Shown here: positions 15,137-23,648 of the stretch, piece after piece | How positions within the stretch are numbered: position 1 is the stretch's first letter | Layout of the letters: each line of letters opens with the position of its first letter | The notes under the pieces: generated by a model | Seen by the model: only the letters and a program-made list of their open reading frames with translations | What the model was told of the DNA's origin: nothing | Databases searched by the model: none | Origin: Paraburkholderia silviterrae | Lineage (GTDB): Bacteria > Pseudomonadota > Gammaproteobacteria > Burkholderiales > Burkholderiaceae | Length of the DNA stretch: 32,442 nt | Assembly (NCBI RefSeq): GCF_004353915.1 | Contig: NZ_SMRP01000009.1 | Span: 30,967-63,408 of the forward strand | Direction of reading: 5' to 3' | Made by a program: the position numbers and the translations under genes

Positions 15137-16516
15137 ATGGCTCAATCGAAGCGCTATCTGCCCGCGGACTCGCGGGAGCCCGTCGACGAAGTGCTGCCCG
15201 CCGGGCGCCTCGCGCTGCTCGGCATGCAGCACGTGATGGTGATGTACACGGGCGCGATCGCCGTGCCGCTCATTATCGGCATGGCGCTCAAGCTGCCCAA
15301 AGATCAGGTGACGTATCTCATCAGCGTCGATCTGTTCGTCTCGGGGCTCGTGACGCTCATACAGTCGGTGGGTTTCAGGAACTTCGGCATCCGCCTGCCT
15401 ATCATGATGGGCGTGACGTTCACCAGCGTCGGGCCGATGATCGCCATTGCCTCGAATCCAGCGCTCGGCCTGCCGGGCATCTTCGGCTCGATGATCTGCT
15501 CGGGCCTCTTCGGGCTATTGGCCGCGCCGCTGATGGCGAGACTCCTGCGCTTTTTCCCGGCAGTGGTGATCGGCACCGAGATCCTCGTGGTGGGGCTGTG
15601 CCTGATGGGCGTGAGCGCGAGCTGGGTTGCCGGAGGCATCGGCAACCCCGACTACGGCAGCCCGCATCTGATCGGCATGTCGTTCCTCGTGCTTGCGTTC
15701 ATTCTCGTGGTGACGAAGTACTTCAACGGCTTCGTGCGCAATATCGCGGTCTTGCTCGGCATCGTCTTCGGCATGGCGCTCACGGCATTCACCGGGACCA
15801 TCGACTTCTCCGCGGTGCATCGGGCGGCGTGGTTCGGCATGGTGACGCCGTTTCATTTCGGCGCGCCGAAGTTCGATCTGTGGTCGAGCGTGGCGATGTC
15901 GATCGTGATGCTCGTGACGTTCATCGAGGCGACCGGCATGTTCGTCGCCGTGGGCGAGATGACCGGCAAGCCCGTGGGCGCGAAAGAGATGGCCAATGGC
16001 TTTCGGGCCGACGCCGCCGGCACGCTGCTCGGCGCGTTGTTCAACATCTTTCCCTACACTTCGTATGCGGAGAACATCGGGCTGGTGAGCATTACCGGCG
16101 TGCGCAGCCGCTGGGTCTGCGCGTTCGGCGCGGTGCTGCTCATGGTCATGGGGCTCGTGCCGAAGATGTCGGCGCTCGTGGCCTCCGTGCCCGCCTGCGT
16201 GCTCGGCGGTGGGGGGCTCATCATGTTCGGCATGATCGCGGCATGCGGCGTGCGCATTCTCGCGCAGGTCGACTTCACGCATAACCGCTTCAACGCCTAT
16301 ATCGTGGCGATCAGCGTGAGCGTGGGTCTGCTGCCGGTCGTCAACCCGGAGTTCTTCAACCGGTTTCCGCAACGGCTCGCGCCCTTGCTTCACAGCAGCA
16401 TTCTGCTCGCGGCCGTGACGGCGGTCGTGCTGAACCTGTTCTTCAACTTGCTCAAGGGCTCGAAAGCCGAAAAAGCCGCGTTCGCGCCGATCGAAACTGC
16501 CCAGACCCATCCCTGA
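15137..16516 (+). CDS. NCS2-family purine permease (xanthine/urate type)
   Basis: An inner-membrane H+ symporter of the nucleobase-ascorbate (NCS2) family, 459 residues, about 14 membrane segments. TM1 carries the GMQHVMVMYTGAIAVPLIIG region with the conserved Gln-His. TM8 has FIEATGMFVAVGEMTGKP with the substrate-binding Glu. The family signature appears as YAENIGLVSITGVRSR. Xanthine and urate transporters (XanP, UacT, PbuX) share these. GGGGAGG lies 5 bases before the ATG. It sits 84 bases after the GST gene in the same direction and is probably part of the same unit. Uptake of xanthine or a methylxanthine for the oxygenase fits the context; the exact substrate is not readable from sequence. 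Confidence 0.9.
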   Translation: MAQSKRYLPADSREPVDEVLPAGRLALLGMQHVMVMYTGAIAVPLIIGMALKLPKDQVTYLISVDLFVSGLVTLIQSVGFRNFGIRLPIMMGVTFTSVGPMIAIASNPALGLPGIFGSMICSGLFGLLAAPLMARLLRFFPAVVIGTEILVVGLCLMGVSASWVAGGIGNPDYGSPHLIGMSFLVLAFILVVTKYFNGFVRNIAVLLGIVFGMALTAFTGTIDFSAVHRAAWFGMVTPFHFGAPKFDLWSSVAMSIVMLVTFIEATGMFVAVGEMTGKPVGAKEMANGFRADAAGTLLGALFNIFPYTSYAENIGLVSITGVRSRWVCAFGAVLLMVMGLVPKMSALVASVPACVLGGGGLIMFGMIAACGVRILAQVDFTHNRFNAYIVAISVSVGLLPVVNPEFFNRFPQRLAPLLHSSILLAAVTAVVLNLFFNLLKGSKAEKAAFAPIETAQTHP

Positions 16517-16645
16517 GCGGGTTGTGCCGAATTGGCAAAGCCGCACCGGCGTGCCATCCTCCTCGCGCGAGCCGCACGCTCGCGCGCACACTGGGGCCTG
16601 CTCACGCTAATAACAGGCTCGCGCTGGCCACCAGAAGGAGGAGGA

Positions 16646-17572
16646 TTGCACAACGTCGACCTGAAATCGCTGCAGCTATTCGCGACCCTGCTCAGGGAGT
16701 GCAACGTCACGCGCACGGCGCGGCAACTGAACATGACGCAATCGGCCGTGAGCCATACGCTCAACCGCTTGCGCGACCTGTTTCACGATCCGCTCTTCGT
16801 CACGGCCGGGCGCAGCATCGCGCCCACGCCGCGCGCCCTGGAACTGGCCGAGCCGCTGCAGCGCGCGCTGGCCGCCATGGGCGCGCTGATCGAGTCGGAC
16901 GATGCATTCGATCCGGCTGCGTTCGAAGGCACGTTCGAAATCTCCACCACCGACTACATCGGCTTTCTGCTGCTGCCCGTGCTCATGGACCGTTTGAGCG
17001 TGGCTGCGCCCGGCATCGCGCTCAACGTCAAGCCGCTCGAACCCGAGAACGACCTGGCCGCGCTGCGCGAAGGCACGCTTGACCTGGTGCTCTGGAACGA
17101 GGACACCGCCCCGTCGAACTACTACGTGCGCAAGCTTTTTTGCGACCGGCTCAAGTCGATCGTGCGCGCGGGGCATCCGCATATTCAGGGGAGCCTGTCC
17201 GTCGAGCAGTTCCGCGCCGGGCGGCACATTCGCGTGAGCGGCCACTACGGCGCCGTGAAGGAGGCCGTGGACGCGTTCTACGAGCATCTCGGCATTCGCG
17301 TGAGCACGGCCGTGACGGTCCCGCATTTCATGCTCGCGCATTTGCTGGTGTCGCAATCGGACATGATCGGCATGATCGGCGAGCTGACCGCGCGGCGCAT
17401 CGTCGGCAATCTGCCGATTCAGGTGCTAGAGCCGCCCGTGCAAATGGCGCCGTTCACGGTATCGGCGGTCTGGCACGCGCGCCGGCATACGTCGGGCGCG
17501 CACCGATGGTTGCGGGGGGAATTCGCGGCTGCTGCCGGGCAGTTGACCGAGCAGTTGGCGGCAGCCGCGTGA
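16646..17572 (+). CDS. LysR-family regulator with TTG start
   Basis: A LysR-type regulator of 308 residues. The winged-helix domain at residues 5-65 reads LKSLQLFATLLRECNVTRTA, then TQSAVSHTLNRLRDLFHDPL, of the NodD/PcaQ-like branch. The effector-binding domain follows, starting at AFEGTFEISTTDYIGFLLLP. The start is a TTG at 16646, directly after AAGGAGGAGGA, the strongest ribosome binding site in the window; the frame is open to 16532 but that part looks non-coding and has no site. It ends the purine/oxygenase cluster and reads in the same direction, so it may respond to the substrate or product of that pathway. Confidence 0.9.
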   Translation: MHNVDLKSLQLFATLLRECNVTRTARQLNMTQSAVSHTLNRLRDLFHDPLFVTAGRSIAPTPRALELAEPLQRALAAMGALIESDDAFDPAAFEGTFEISTTDYIGFLLLPVLMDRLSVAAPGIALNVKPLEPENDLAALREGTLDLVLWNEDTAPSNYYVRKLFCDRLKSIVRAGHPHIQGSLSVEQFRAGRHIRVSGHYGAVKEAVDAFYEHLGIRVSTAVTVPHFMLAHLLVSQSDMIGMIGELTARRIVGNLPIQVLEPPVQMAPFTVSAVWHARRHTSGAHRWLRGEFAAAAGQLTEQLAAAA

Positions 17573-17600
17573 GCCGTATTCAAGCCCGCGGGCCTGCCGC

Positions 17601-18128
17601 TCACCACAACGCCATACGCTGCAGGGTGCGATCGCGGAATACGAAGCGATGCAGCAGCGCCGCGGCGACATGCAGGCCGATCAGTGCGAGCAATGCCCAC
17701 GCGAGGACGCCATGAATGTCGCCCATGGCATGCCCGAAAGACGATCCGGCGGGCGAGAGCGCGGGCAGCGGCACGACGCCGAGCAGCGTGAGCGGCCAGG
17801 CCCGCGACGAAGCGTTGATGCAGCCGAGCACCGGAACCGCGACGAGCAGCGCGTATAGCGCACCATGGGTGAGCGAGGAAAGGACGCGCAACGGCCCCGA
17901 GAGTTCGCCGGCGGGCGGGCGATGCGTGGCGCGCCAGAGAATGCGCAACGCCATGGCGGCGAGCAGCGCGGTGCCGACGATCAGGTGCGCGGCAATCAGG
18001 CCGACCGGCTGCGTATCGCGGTGAACGTCGGGCATGGTCCAGCCGAGCACGAACTGCGCGCCGACGAGTGCCACGACGAGCCAGTGAAGAAGACGTGCGA
18101 CTGCGTCGTATCGTAATGCGGTATGCAT
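17601..18128 (-). CDS. Cytochrome b561
   Basis: A four-helix inner-membrane dihaem cytochrome of 175 residues, CybB-like, which passes electrons between quinol and periplasmic acceptors. Haem-ligand histidines fit the family: His15 (ARLLHWLVV), His48 (LIAAHLIVG), His139 (GDIHGVLAW) and His153 (IGLHVAAALLH). The end RTLQRMALW is typical of the family. It converges with the LysR gene, with only 28 bases and a short GCCCGCGGGC palindrome (17584-17593) between them. It reads opposite to the oxygenase cluster and appears unrelated to it. Confidence 0.92.
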   Translation of the reverse strand: MHTALRYDAVARLLHWLVVALVGAQFVLGWTMPDVHRDTQPVGLIAAHLIVGTALLAAMALRILWRATHRPPAGELSGPLRVLSSLTHGALYALLVAVPVLGCINASSRAWPLTLLGVVPLPALSPAGSSFGHAMGDIHGVLAWALLALIGLHVAAALLHRFVFRDRTLQRMALW

Positions 18129-18523
18129 GGTGACCTCGATTCAGGGGAGCTGATGCGAGGTCGGATTGTAGGGAGGCACGGGTTAACAGAGACTTAAGGG
18201 GGGGCCGGCGCGTGAAGCGTTCGTGCTCGCGCCACGGGGCCACGCACAAATTGGGGGCGCTTCGGTATAAGTCCCGAGGGCCAATTAATCTTTTCGTCAG
18301 AAAACGCTGGTACTCTCGTCAAGCGCGGTCCTGTGCGACACTTGGGGCTTCAGGCTGGCGAAAAACAGGCAAAGCAAATTGGCATTCGTAGGGGACGCGT
18401 CATGTTTTTGCAGCTTTGCACCCCCACAAAACGCACCGGAGTGTGCCTGGCGATGATTTCATCAAAGAGCGATCAGCGACGAGCTGTCCTTACCCCCGAA
18501 CGCCGGTGCGAGCGGGCGGCGGC
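18129..18523. other. Intergenic region between cytochrome b561 and hopanoid genes
   Basis: A divergent promoter region for the b561 gene (minus) and the glycosyltransferase (plus). I see AT-rich stretches near 18280-18300 and 18361-18420 but no hexamer pair that I would defend. The glycosyltransferase frame is open from a TTG at 18416, though residues encoded before 18524 look non-coding. Confidence 0.3.
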
Positions 18524-19750
18524 ATGGTAGCGCCCCCGGCTACGATCGATATCGCGTCGGTTGCGCTCGTGCCAGGCCATATGACGCTAGTGACTGTTGC
18601 GCATCTATTTGCCCAATCCATTGCGGGCCTCTGCGGCCTGGGCGCCATCCTCGGCATTGTTTATACGGTGACGGCATGCCGGCTGATCGGCCGCTTCTTC
18701 GCGCGCGGCGTGGCGGTGCCGGCGCGCTTTCCCGCCGTCACGATCGTCAAGCCGCTGCACGGCGACGAATGGCGGCTCGAAGCGCATCTCGCCAGTTTCT
18801 TCGACCAGGATTATCCGGGGCCAGTGCAGTATCTGTTTGGCGTTCATGATTCGTGCGACGCCGCGCTCGCCACCGTTGAAAGGCTGCGCGAGCGCTATCC
18901 CGACGCGCACGTCACCGTGGTGGCCGATGCGCGCTTGTACGGGCCCAACCGCAAGATCGCGAATCTCGTGAACATGCTGGAGAAGGCCGAGCATGAGGTT
19001 CTCTGCTTCGCCGATAGCGACGTTTATGTCGAGCGCAACTATCTTCGCCAGATCGTCGGGACCCTGCAGCAGCCGGGCGTGGGTCTCGTGACGACGGTCT
19101 ATCGCGGCCTCTGCGCGCCCGGGTTCTGGCCCCGCATGGCTGCGGGGCTGACCAACTATCATTTCCTGCCGGGCGTGGTCACCGGGCTCGCGCTCGGGCG
19201 CGCGCGGCCGTGTTTCGGCCAGTCCATTGCGATGACGCGGGACATGCTCGCGCGCATCGGCGGTCTGGCCCAGTTCGCGCACCACCTCGCCGAGGACCAC
19301 GCAGTGGGCGAAGCCGTGCGGCGCGCGGGGGCCACCGTCGCCATCCCGCCCATTGTGGTGCAGCACGCTTGCGTGGAAAATACGTTCTCCAAGCTCTTCG
19401 CGCACGAGCTGCGCTGGAGCCGAACCATCCGCGCGGCGGACCGCTCCGGGCATCTCGGCGCGGTGTTCATGCATCCGCTGGCGCTCGCGTTGCTCGCGGT
19501 GGCCTTCTCGGGCGGCGCGCTGGCCGCGTGGGCGCTGGCCGGCGTCGCGCTGTTCGCCCGCGCGCTGCTGGTCTGGAGGACCGACCGCGCCACCGGGCAA
19601 AAGGGCAGCGGGCTGCTGTGCCTGCCGATCTGGGACGCGGTTCAGTTCGCGATCTATCTCGCGAGTTTCTGCTCGTCGGGCGTGGTGTGGCGCGGGACGC
19701 GCTTTCGCGTCGACGCGAACGGGATGCTGTCGCCCGTTCACGAAAAATGA
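18524..19750 (+). CDS. hpnI: Hopanoid glycosyltransferase, HpnI-like
   Basis: A membrane-bound family 2/21 glycosyltransferase. HpnI adds N-acetylglucosamine to bacteriohopanetetrol on the way to the hopanoid cyclitol-type head groups. After an N-terminal membrane helix (IAGLCGLGAILGIVYTV) the catalytic domain shows FPAVTIVKPLHGDEWRLE, YGPNRKIANLVNM, the metal site CFADSDVYVERNY, AEDHAVGEAVRRAG and the closing HELRWSRTIRAAD, the ceramide glucosyltransferase pattern (D, D, D and QxxRW-like). C-terminal membrane helices follow. The start is uncertain: ATG 18524 (408 residues) or ATG 18581 (389), neither with a strong ribosome binding site. The next gene is hpnL-like, which supports the hopanoid assignment. 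The gene for the usual deacetylase partner HpnK is not adjacent. Confidence 0.82.
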   Translation: MVAPPATIDIASVALVPGHMTLVTVAHLFAQSIAGLCGLGAILGIVYTVTACRLIGRFFARGVAVPARFPAVTIVKPLHGDEWRLEAHLASFFDQDYPGPVQYLFGVHDSCDAALATVERLRERYPDAHVTVVADARLYGPNRKIANLVNMLEKAEHEVLCFADSDVYVERNYLRQIVGTLQQPGVGLVTTVYRGLCAPGFWPRMAAGLTNYHFLPGVVTGLALGRARPCFGQSIAMTRDMLARIGGLAQFAHHLAEDHAVGEAVRRAGATVAIPPIVVQHACVENTFSKLFAHELRWSRTIRAADRSGHLGAVFMHPLALALLAVAFSGGALAAWALAGVALFARALLVWRTDRATGQKGSGLLCLPIWDAVQFAIYLASFCSSGVVWRGTRFRVDANGMLSPVHEK

Positions 19751-19823
19751 AAAAGCATTGAGCTTCGTGGTAGATGAATAGAAACGTCAAGACGCAGGCG
19801 CATTTGAACAAGAGCACACGCAG

Positions 19824-20816
19824 ATGAAACACCTGGGACGTATCGCTGCGTTGTGCGGTCTGGCGGTCGCCGTGTGGCTCGTATGGCAAGACCATCCTGC
19901 GGCCGTGCTGCAACTCCTGCAAGGCGCGGGCATGGGCCTCGTGCTGGCCGCCTTGCTGCACATCCTGCCGATGTGCGCGAACGCATGGGACTGGCGCAGC
20001 TTGATCCGCCCGGCGCAGCGCCCCTCTTTCCCGGCCATGCTCAAGCTCGTCTGGATACGCGAGTCCGTCAACGGCCTCTTGCCTGTTGCGCGCATCGGTG
20101 GGGAAATCGTTTCGTTCCGGCTGCTCGGGCGTGCCGGCGTGCGCCCGGCGACGGCGGCGGCGAGCCTCGTCGCCGACATGCAGCTCACGCTGATCAGCCA
20201 GCTCATTTTCGGGTTGATCGCAGCGGGCTATGTGCTCGAGCATTCGAGCTCCGATGCCGCGCACATCGCCGGCCGGCTCGCCTGGGGGATTGCGGGGATC
20301 GCGCCGGTGCTGGTGCTGTTCGCGCTGGTTCAGCATGCACGGCCGTTCGAGCGCGCGGCCCACGCCATCAACCGGATCACGAGCGGCAAGGTGGTCGATC
20401 TGGTGGGCAAGTCCGCGCGCGTCGATCAATCCGTCAAGCTGATCTGGCGGCAGACCGGCGTGGTCGTGCGCTATCTGCTGATCTGGCAGACGCTGCAATG
20501 CGTGGGCTACGCGCTGGAGATCTGGTGCGCGCTGCACGTGCTCGGCGCAGACGCGACCTTCGCGCAGGCGTTCGTGATCGAAGCGCTCATTCAACTCGTC
20601 AGCAGTGCGGCTTTTCTGATTCCGGGCGGCCTGGGCGTCCAGGAGGGCGGCTTCGTGCTGATCGGCGGCCTGCTCGGCTTCGACGCGCCGACGTGTCTCG
20701 CGCTCGCCGGCGCGCGGCGTGTGCGCGATCTGCTGTTCTACGTGCCCGGTTTGTTTGCCTGGCAGGCGGCCGAGTATGCGCTGCCGTCACGGCGTGAGGC
20801 GGAGCGCGTGCAGTAA
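19824..20816 (+). CDS. hpnL: Hopanoid-associated membrane protein, HpnL-like
   Basis: A polytopic inner-membrane protein of 330 residues from the lysylphosphatidylglycerol synthase TM / UPF0104 flippase-like family, with about eight hydrophobic segments. Characteristic stretches are WIRESVNGLLPVARIGGEIV, TAAASLVADMQLTLISQLIF and FLIPGGLGVQEGGFVLIGGL. HpnL-type members occur in hopanoid clusters and are thought to take part in hopanoid transport or modification. It lies 73 bases after hpnI-like in the same direction. The ribosome binding site is weak. General flippase-like proteins of the same fold are the alternative. Confidence 0.82.
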   Translation: MKHLGRIAALCGLAVAVWLVWQDHPAAVLQLLQGAGMGLVLAALLHILPMCANAWDWRSLIRPAQRPSFPAMLKLVWIRESVNGLLPVARIGGEIVSFRLLGRAGVRPATAAASLVADMQLTLISQLIFGLIAAGYVLEHSSSDAAHIAGRLAWGIAGIAPVLVLFALVQHARPFERAAHAINRITSGKVVDLVGKSARVDQSVKLIWRQTGVVVRYLLIWQTLQCVGYALEIWCALHVLGADATFAQAFVIEALIQLVSSAAFLIPGGLGVQEGGFVLIGGLLGFDAPTCLALAGARRVRDLLFYVPGLFAWQAAEYALPSRREAERVQ

Positions 20817-20909
20817 GCGGCCCGTTCCGGGGCCCGGCGGCCACACGCCCGCCCTCGGCCCGGATCAGGCGCGGGCGCGATTCGAAGAAAAGCAAAAAGA
20901 GGATTCGCA

Positions 20910-21803
20910 ATGGATCGCATGACCGCCATGGAAACCTTCGTTGCCGTCGTCGAGGCCGGGTCGTTTTCCGCCGCCGCGCGGCGCCTGAGCGTGGGGCAGC
21001 CCGCTGTTTCCAAGTCGGTCGCGCAACTGGAGGAGCGCCTGGGCACGCGCTTGCTGCTGCGCTCGACGCGTGGCCTCAATACGACCGATGCCGGCCAGCG
21101 CTTCTACGAGCACGCGAGAGTCGCCATCGAGGAGGCGGACGAGGCCGAGCACGCCGCCAGACAGTCTTCGGAGAGCGTGTCCGGGCGGCTGCGCGTTTCG
21201 GCGGCCCCCACCTTTGCGCGCCTGCACGTCATGCCGGTGCTCAAGCGCTTTCTCGACCAGCATCCGCAGCTCGAGATCGACATCGTGCTGGACGACCGCA
21301 ACATCGATTTGCTCGAAGAGGGCATGGACGTGTCGCTGCGCATGGGCAGCCTCGACGACTCCGCCATGACCGCGCGGCGCATCAGCCGCAGCCCGAGGCT
21401 CGTGGTGGGCACGCCCGCGTATTTCGAGGAGGCCGGCGTGCCCGCCACGCCGGCCGACCTGAGCCGCCATCAGGCGATCGTGTATTCGCAGCGCGGCGGC
21501 GGCGAGTCCTGGTCGTTCAGCCGCAACGGCAAGGAAACGGCCGTGGTGGTGTCGGGCCGCGTGCGCGTGAGCGCCGCCGAAGGCATCCGTACGGCCGTGC
21601 TCGGCCACATGGGGTTGGCCGTTGTGTCGCAATGGATGTTCGCGCCCGAGCTCGCCGATGGCAGTGTGCGCGCCGTGCTCACCGACTGGCAATTGCCGCC
21701 GCTGGACCTGTGGGCCGTGTTCCCGGCGGGCCGGCTCGTGACCTCCAGGGCGCGGGCGTTTGTGGCCTTTGTCGAAAGCGTGCTGGCCGAAAGCAGTCGC
21801 TAA
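20910..21803 (+). CDS. LysR-family transcriptional regulator
   Basis: A LysR-type regulator of 297 residues with the CrgA/AaeR-like N-terminus MTAMETFVAVVEAGSFSAAA and recognition helix VGQPAVSKSVAQLEERLGTR. The effector domain begins at SGRLRVSAAPTFARLHVMPV and contains IDLLEEGMDVSLRMGSL, typical of that branch. AAGAGGA lies about 7 bases before the ATG. It follows hpnL by 93 bases and converges with the nitrilase gene. Its target is unknown; these regulators usually act on a neighbouring divergent gene, and there is none here. Confidence 0.92.
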   Translation: MDRMTAMETFVAVVEAGSFSAAARRLSVGQPAVSKSVAQLEERLGTRLLLRSTRGLNTTDAGQRFYEHARVAIEEADEAEHAARQSSESVSGRLRVSAAPTFARLHVMPVLKRFLDQHPQLEIDIVLDDRNIDLLEEGMDVSLRMGSLDDSAMTARRISRSPRLVVGTPAYFEEAGVPATPADLSRHQAIVYSQRGGGESWSFSRNGKETAVVVSGRVRVSAAEGIRTAVLGHMGLAVVSQWMFAPELADGSVRAVLTDWQLPPLDLWAVFPAGRLVTSRARAFVAFVESVLAESSR

Positions 21804-21809
21804 CGCTTC

Positions 21810-21839
21810 GCGTTGCGGGGCCGCGCGCCCCCACAACGC
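21810..21839. terminator. Hairpin between convergent genes
   Basis: GCGTTGCGGGG (21810-21820) pairs with CCCCACAACGC (21829-21839) with one mismatch around a GC-rich loop, 9 bases after the LysR stop. No T-run on either side. The place between convergent genes suggests a transcript 3' end. Confidence 0.4.
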
Positions 21840-21873
21840 GGCAACCGTTGCGGCCCGCTTCAGCCACTTCAGG

Positions 21874-22920
21874 CTACAGCGGTTGAGCCGGATAGACGCG
21901 CACTTTCCCCGCGCCGCCCACATACAGCTCGTCGGCGCCTGGGAGAAGCACCGCGACCTCGGGATCGGGATCGATTCTGCGCGTTTGCTGCGGCGTGCGC
22001 GTGGGGTCTTCGACAACCCGCACGTCGCTGGCGTACCCGGGATCGGGATTGCCAAGACGGGCGGCTCGATAGTCATGCAGGCCGTCACAGTTGAACGCGT
22101 AGCCGTCTTTGCGCGCGACGAGACGTGAGGTTCCGAGGTACCGTCTGTTGGCGCGGTCCCATTTTTCGATTTCGGCGCCGCAAGAAGGAATCAGATGAAC
22201 GTCGGCCTGCGGCCGCGGCGTCGCGCCCGCAAGGCGGCCCGCGATATAGTCGAGGCAGATCTCCACGCCGATCTTGACGGCCTTGGTGTCCTTGACGATA
22301 TTGAAGACGCCGCAGCCGTCGTAGCTGATGCGCTGGTTCTCGTCGCGCGGTCCAGGCGCAACCGGATCGAGGTGCTCGATCCGCTCGAGCGCGATACCGT
22401 TATTGCCGGCGAGCTCGGTGGATTCGATAAAGTCGATATCGGACTTATGTTCCTTGAGCACCGAAAATGCGGTATCCGGGCCGGCATCTGCGCCACCTTT
22501 CTGGATCAATGCATAGTTGTAGCCTTCCAGTGGCTGCCTCGCGCCGAACAACCATGCAAGCAGCCCCGGTTGTTCGCCGCGCGAGAAGCCGACGATGGTG
22601 CCGAATACGAACAGCCAGTCCTGCCACTTTGCGTCCTTAACCGCGGTTTGCAGCGCCTGGACGACGCGTTGCACGTCGTCCATTTCATAGGCGCCGGTTT
22701 TGCCGCGCAGCAGAAACTCTGGCCACATCATGACCTTGAGGACGTCGCCGTTCGGGTTCGCGCGCGGCAAAGCGGCCGTCATGGCCGCCTTGATCAGCTC
22801 GACCCGGCGCGCGATGTCGGCTTGCGCATCCGCGAGTCCCGGATACTCCTTGCCGCCGCGTACGGGCTTGGGTCCGGTATTGAGGCAGTGTGCAATCAGT
22901 TGTACCTTGGTGTACGGCAT
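21874..22920 (-). CDS. Nitrilase-superfamily (carbon-nitrogen hydrolase) protein
   Basis: A cytoplasmic enzyme of 348 residues with the nitrilase-fold signposts: the catalytic Glu in VMMWPEFLLRG, a candidate catalytic Lys in VLKEHKSDIDFIES, and the catalytic Cys in VKIGVEICLDYIAGRL. DWLFVFGTIVGFS and VHLIPSCGAEIE fit the core strands. It is longer than the usual 260-310 residues because of an insert between the Glu and Cys motifs. The C-terminus (LLPGADELYVGGAGKVRVY) looks like a final beta hairpin. The ATG at 22918-22920 is chosen for the upstream GAAAGGAGAG. It is the last gene of the six-gene minus-strand set, 175 bases after the sigma factor gene. The substrate is unknown; amidase, nitrilase or acyl transfer is possible. 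Confidence 0.75.
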   Translation of the reverse strand: MPYTKVQLIAHCLNTGPKPVRGGKEYPGLADAQADIARRVELIKAAMTAALPRANPNGDVLKVMMWPEFLLRGKTGAYEMDDVQRVVQALQTAVKDAKWQDWLFVFGTIVGFSRGEQPGLLAWLFGARQPLEGYNYALIQKGGADAGPDTAFSVLKEHKSDIDFIESTELAGNNGIALERIEHLDPVAPGPRDENQRISYDGCGVFNIVKDTKAVKIGVEICLDYIAGRLAGATPRPQADVHLIPSCGAEIEKWDRANRRYLGTSRLVARKDGYAFNCDGLHDYRAARLGNPDPGYASDVRVVEDPTRTPQQTRRIDPDPEVAVLLPGADELYVGGAGKVRVYPAQPL

Positions 22921-23095
22921 GGCGCTCTCCTTTCGACGACGGGTGTGAGGGTCTGCATCGGGTCCGATGCCAGCGCGACGCGAATGCCGCGGCTCGCTTG
23001 TGCGGTCTCGCGTCACATCGCATTGACGTTTCGACGATGAAGTTGTGAAAGGGCGAAGCTGAATAAGCGGTGAAAGTGCGCGCTTGGCAGAATGC

Positions 23096-23644
23096 TCAGT
23101 CGAACGCCTTGCGCAGTTGCTTGCGCAGCAGTTCCACGCGCTTTCGCGCGAGCGCTTCATTGATGCCCAGTAACGCAGCGATCGTTGCGTAGGAGTGCTC
23201 GTCTTCGAATTTCAGCGTGAAGAGCGTTTGCTGACCCGGCGCGAGCGCAATGAGCGCTTGCTCGATGCGCGCGAGCTGCCGCTTGATTGCGAGTTGCGCT
23301 TCAGCCGATGGGGCAGGGTCGGGCGCGTTGAAACCTTCATCGATTTCGACGTCTCGCTGCAGGATGTGGCATTCCCTTGCACGCCGCCGCGCATGGTCCA
23401 GGAAGGCGTGGTCGAGCGCGACATAGAGCAGGGCAGGGAGATTTTTCACGCGCTCTGGAGAATTGCGCATGTAGAGATGCACTTTGAGTGCGGCTTCCGA
23501 GAGCAGGTCCTCGGCCCCGTGAAGGTCGCCTTTGCAGAGAAAGCGGGCGCGGCTGCGCAGTTTGCCTTGCCATGCCCGCCAGGCGCGATCGAGCGGGTCG
23601 GCGCGTGGCGAGACTGCCTGGGCGGGCGGGCTGGTGATTTCCAT
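23096..23644 (-). CDS. ECF-type RNA polymerase sigma factor
   Basis: An RNA polymerase sigma factor of 182 residues of the extracytoplasmic function type. The region 2 part includes GDLHGAEDLLSEAALKVHL and LPALLYVALDHAFLDHARRR, and region 4 includes LAPGQQTLFTLKFEDEHSYA with the helix-turn-helix TIAALLGINEALARKRVELL. The linker between them is short. No anti-sigma factor gene is seen beside it, unlike many ECF pairs. The gene starts 4 bases after the stop of the upstream permease and is clearly in the same operon. It may direct transcription of its own operon or of the divergent DUF2589 operon. Confidence 0.87.
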   Translation of the reverse strand: MEITSPPAQAVSPRADPLDRAWRAWQGKLRSRARFLCKGDLHGAEDLLSEAALKVHLYMRNSPERVKNLPALLYVALDHAFLDHARRRARECHILQRDVEIDEGFNAPDPAPSAEAQLAIKRQLARIEQALIALAPGQQTLFTLKFEDEHSYATIAALLGINEALARKRVELLRKQLRKAFD

Positions 23645-23648
23645 TGCA

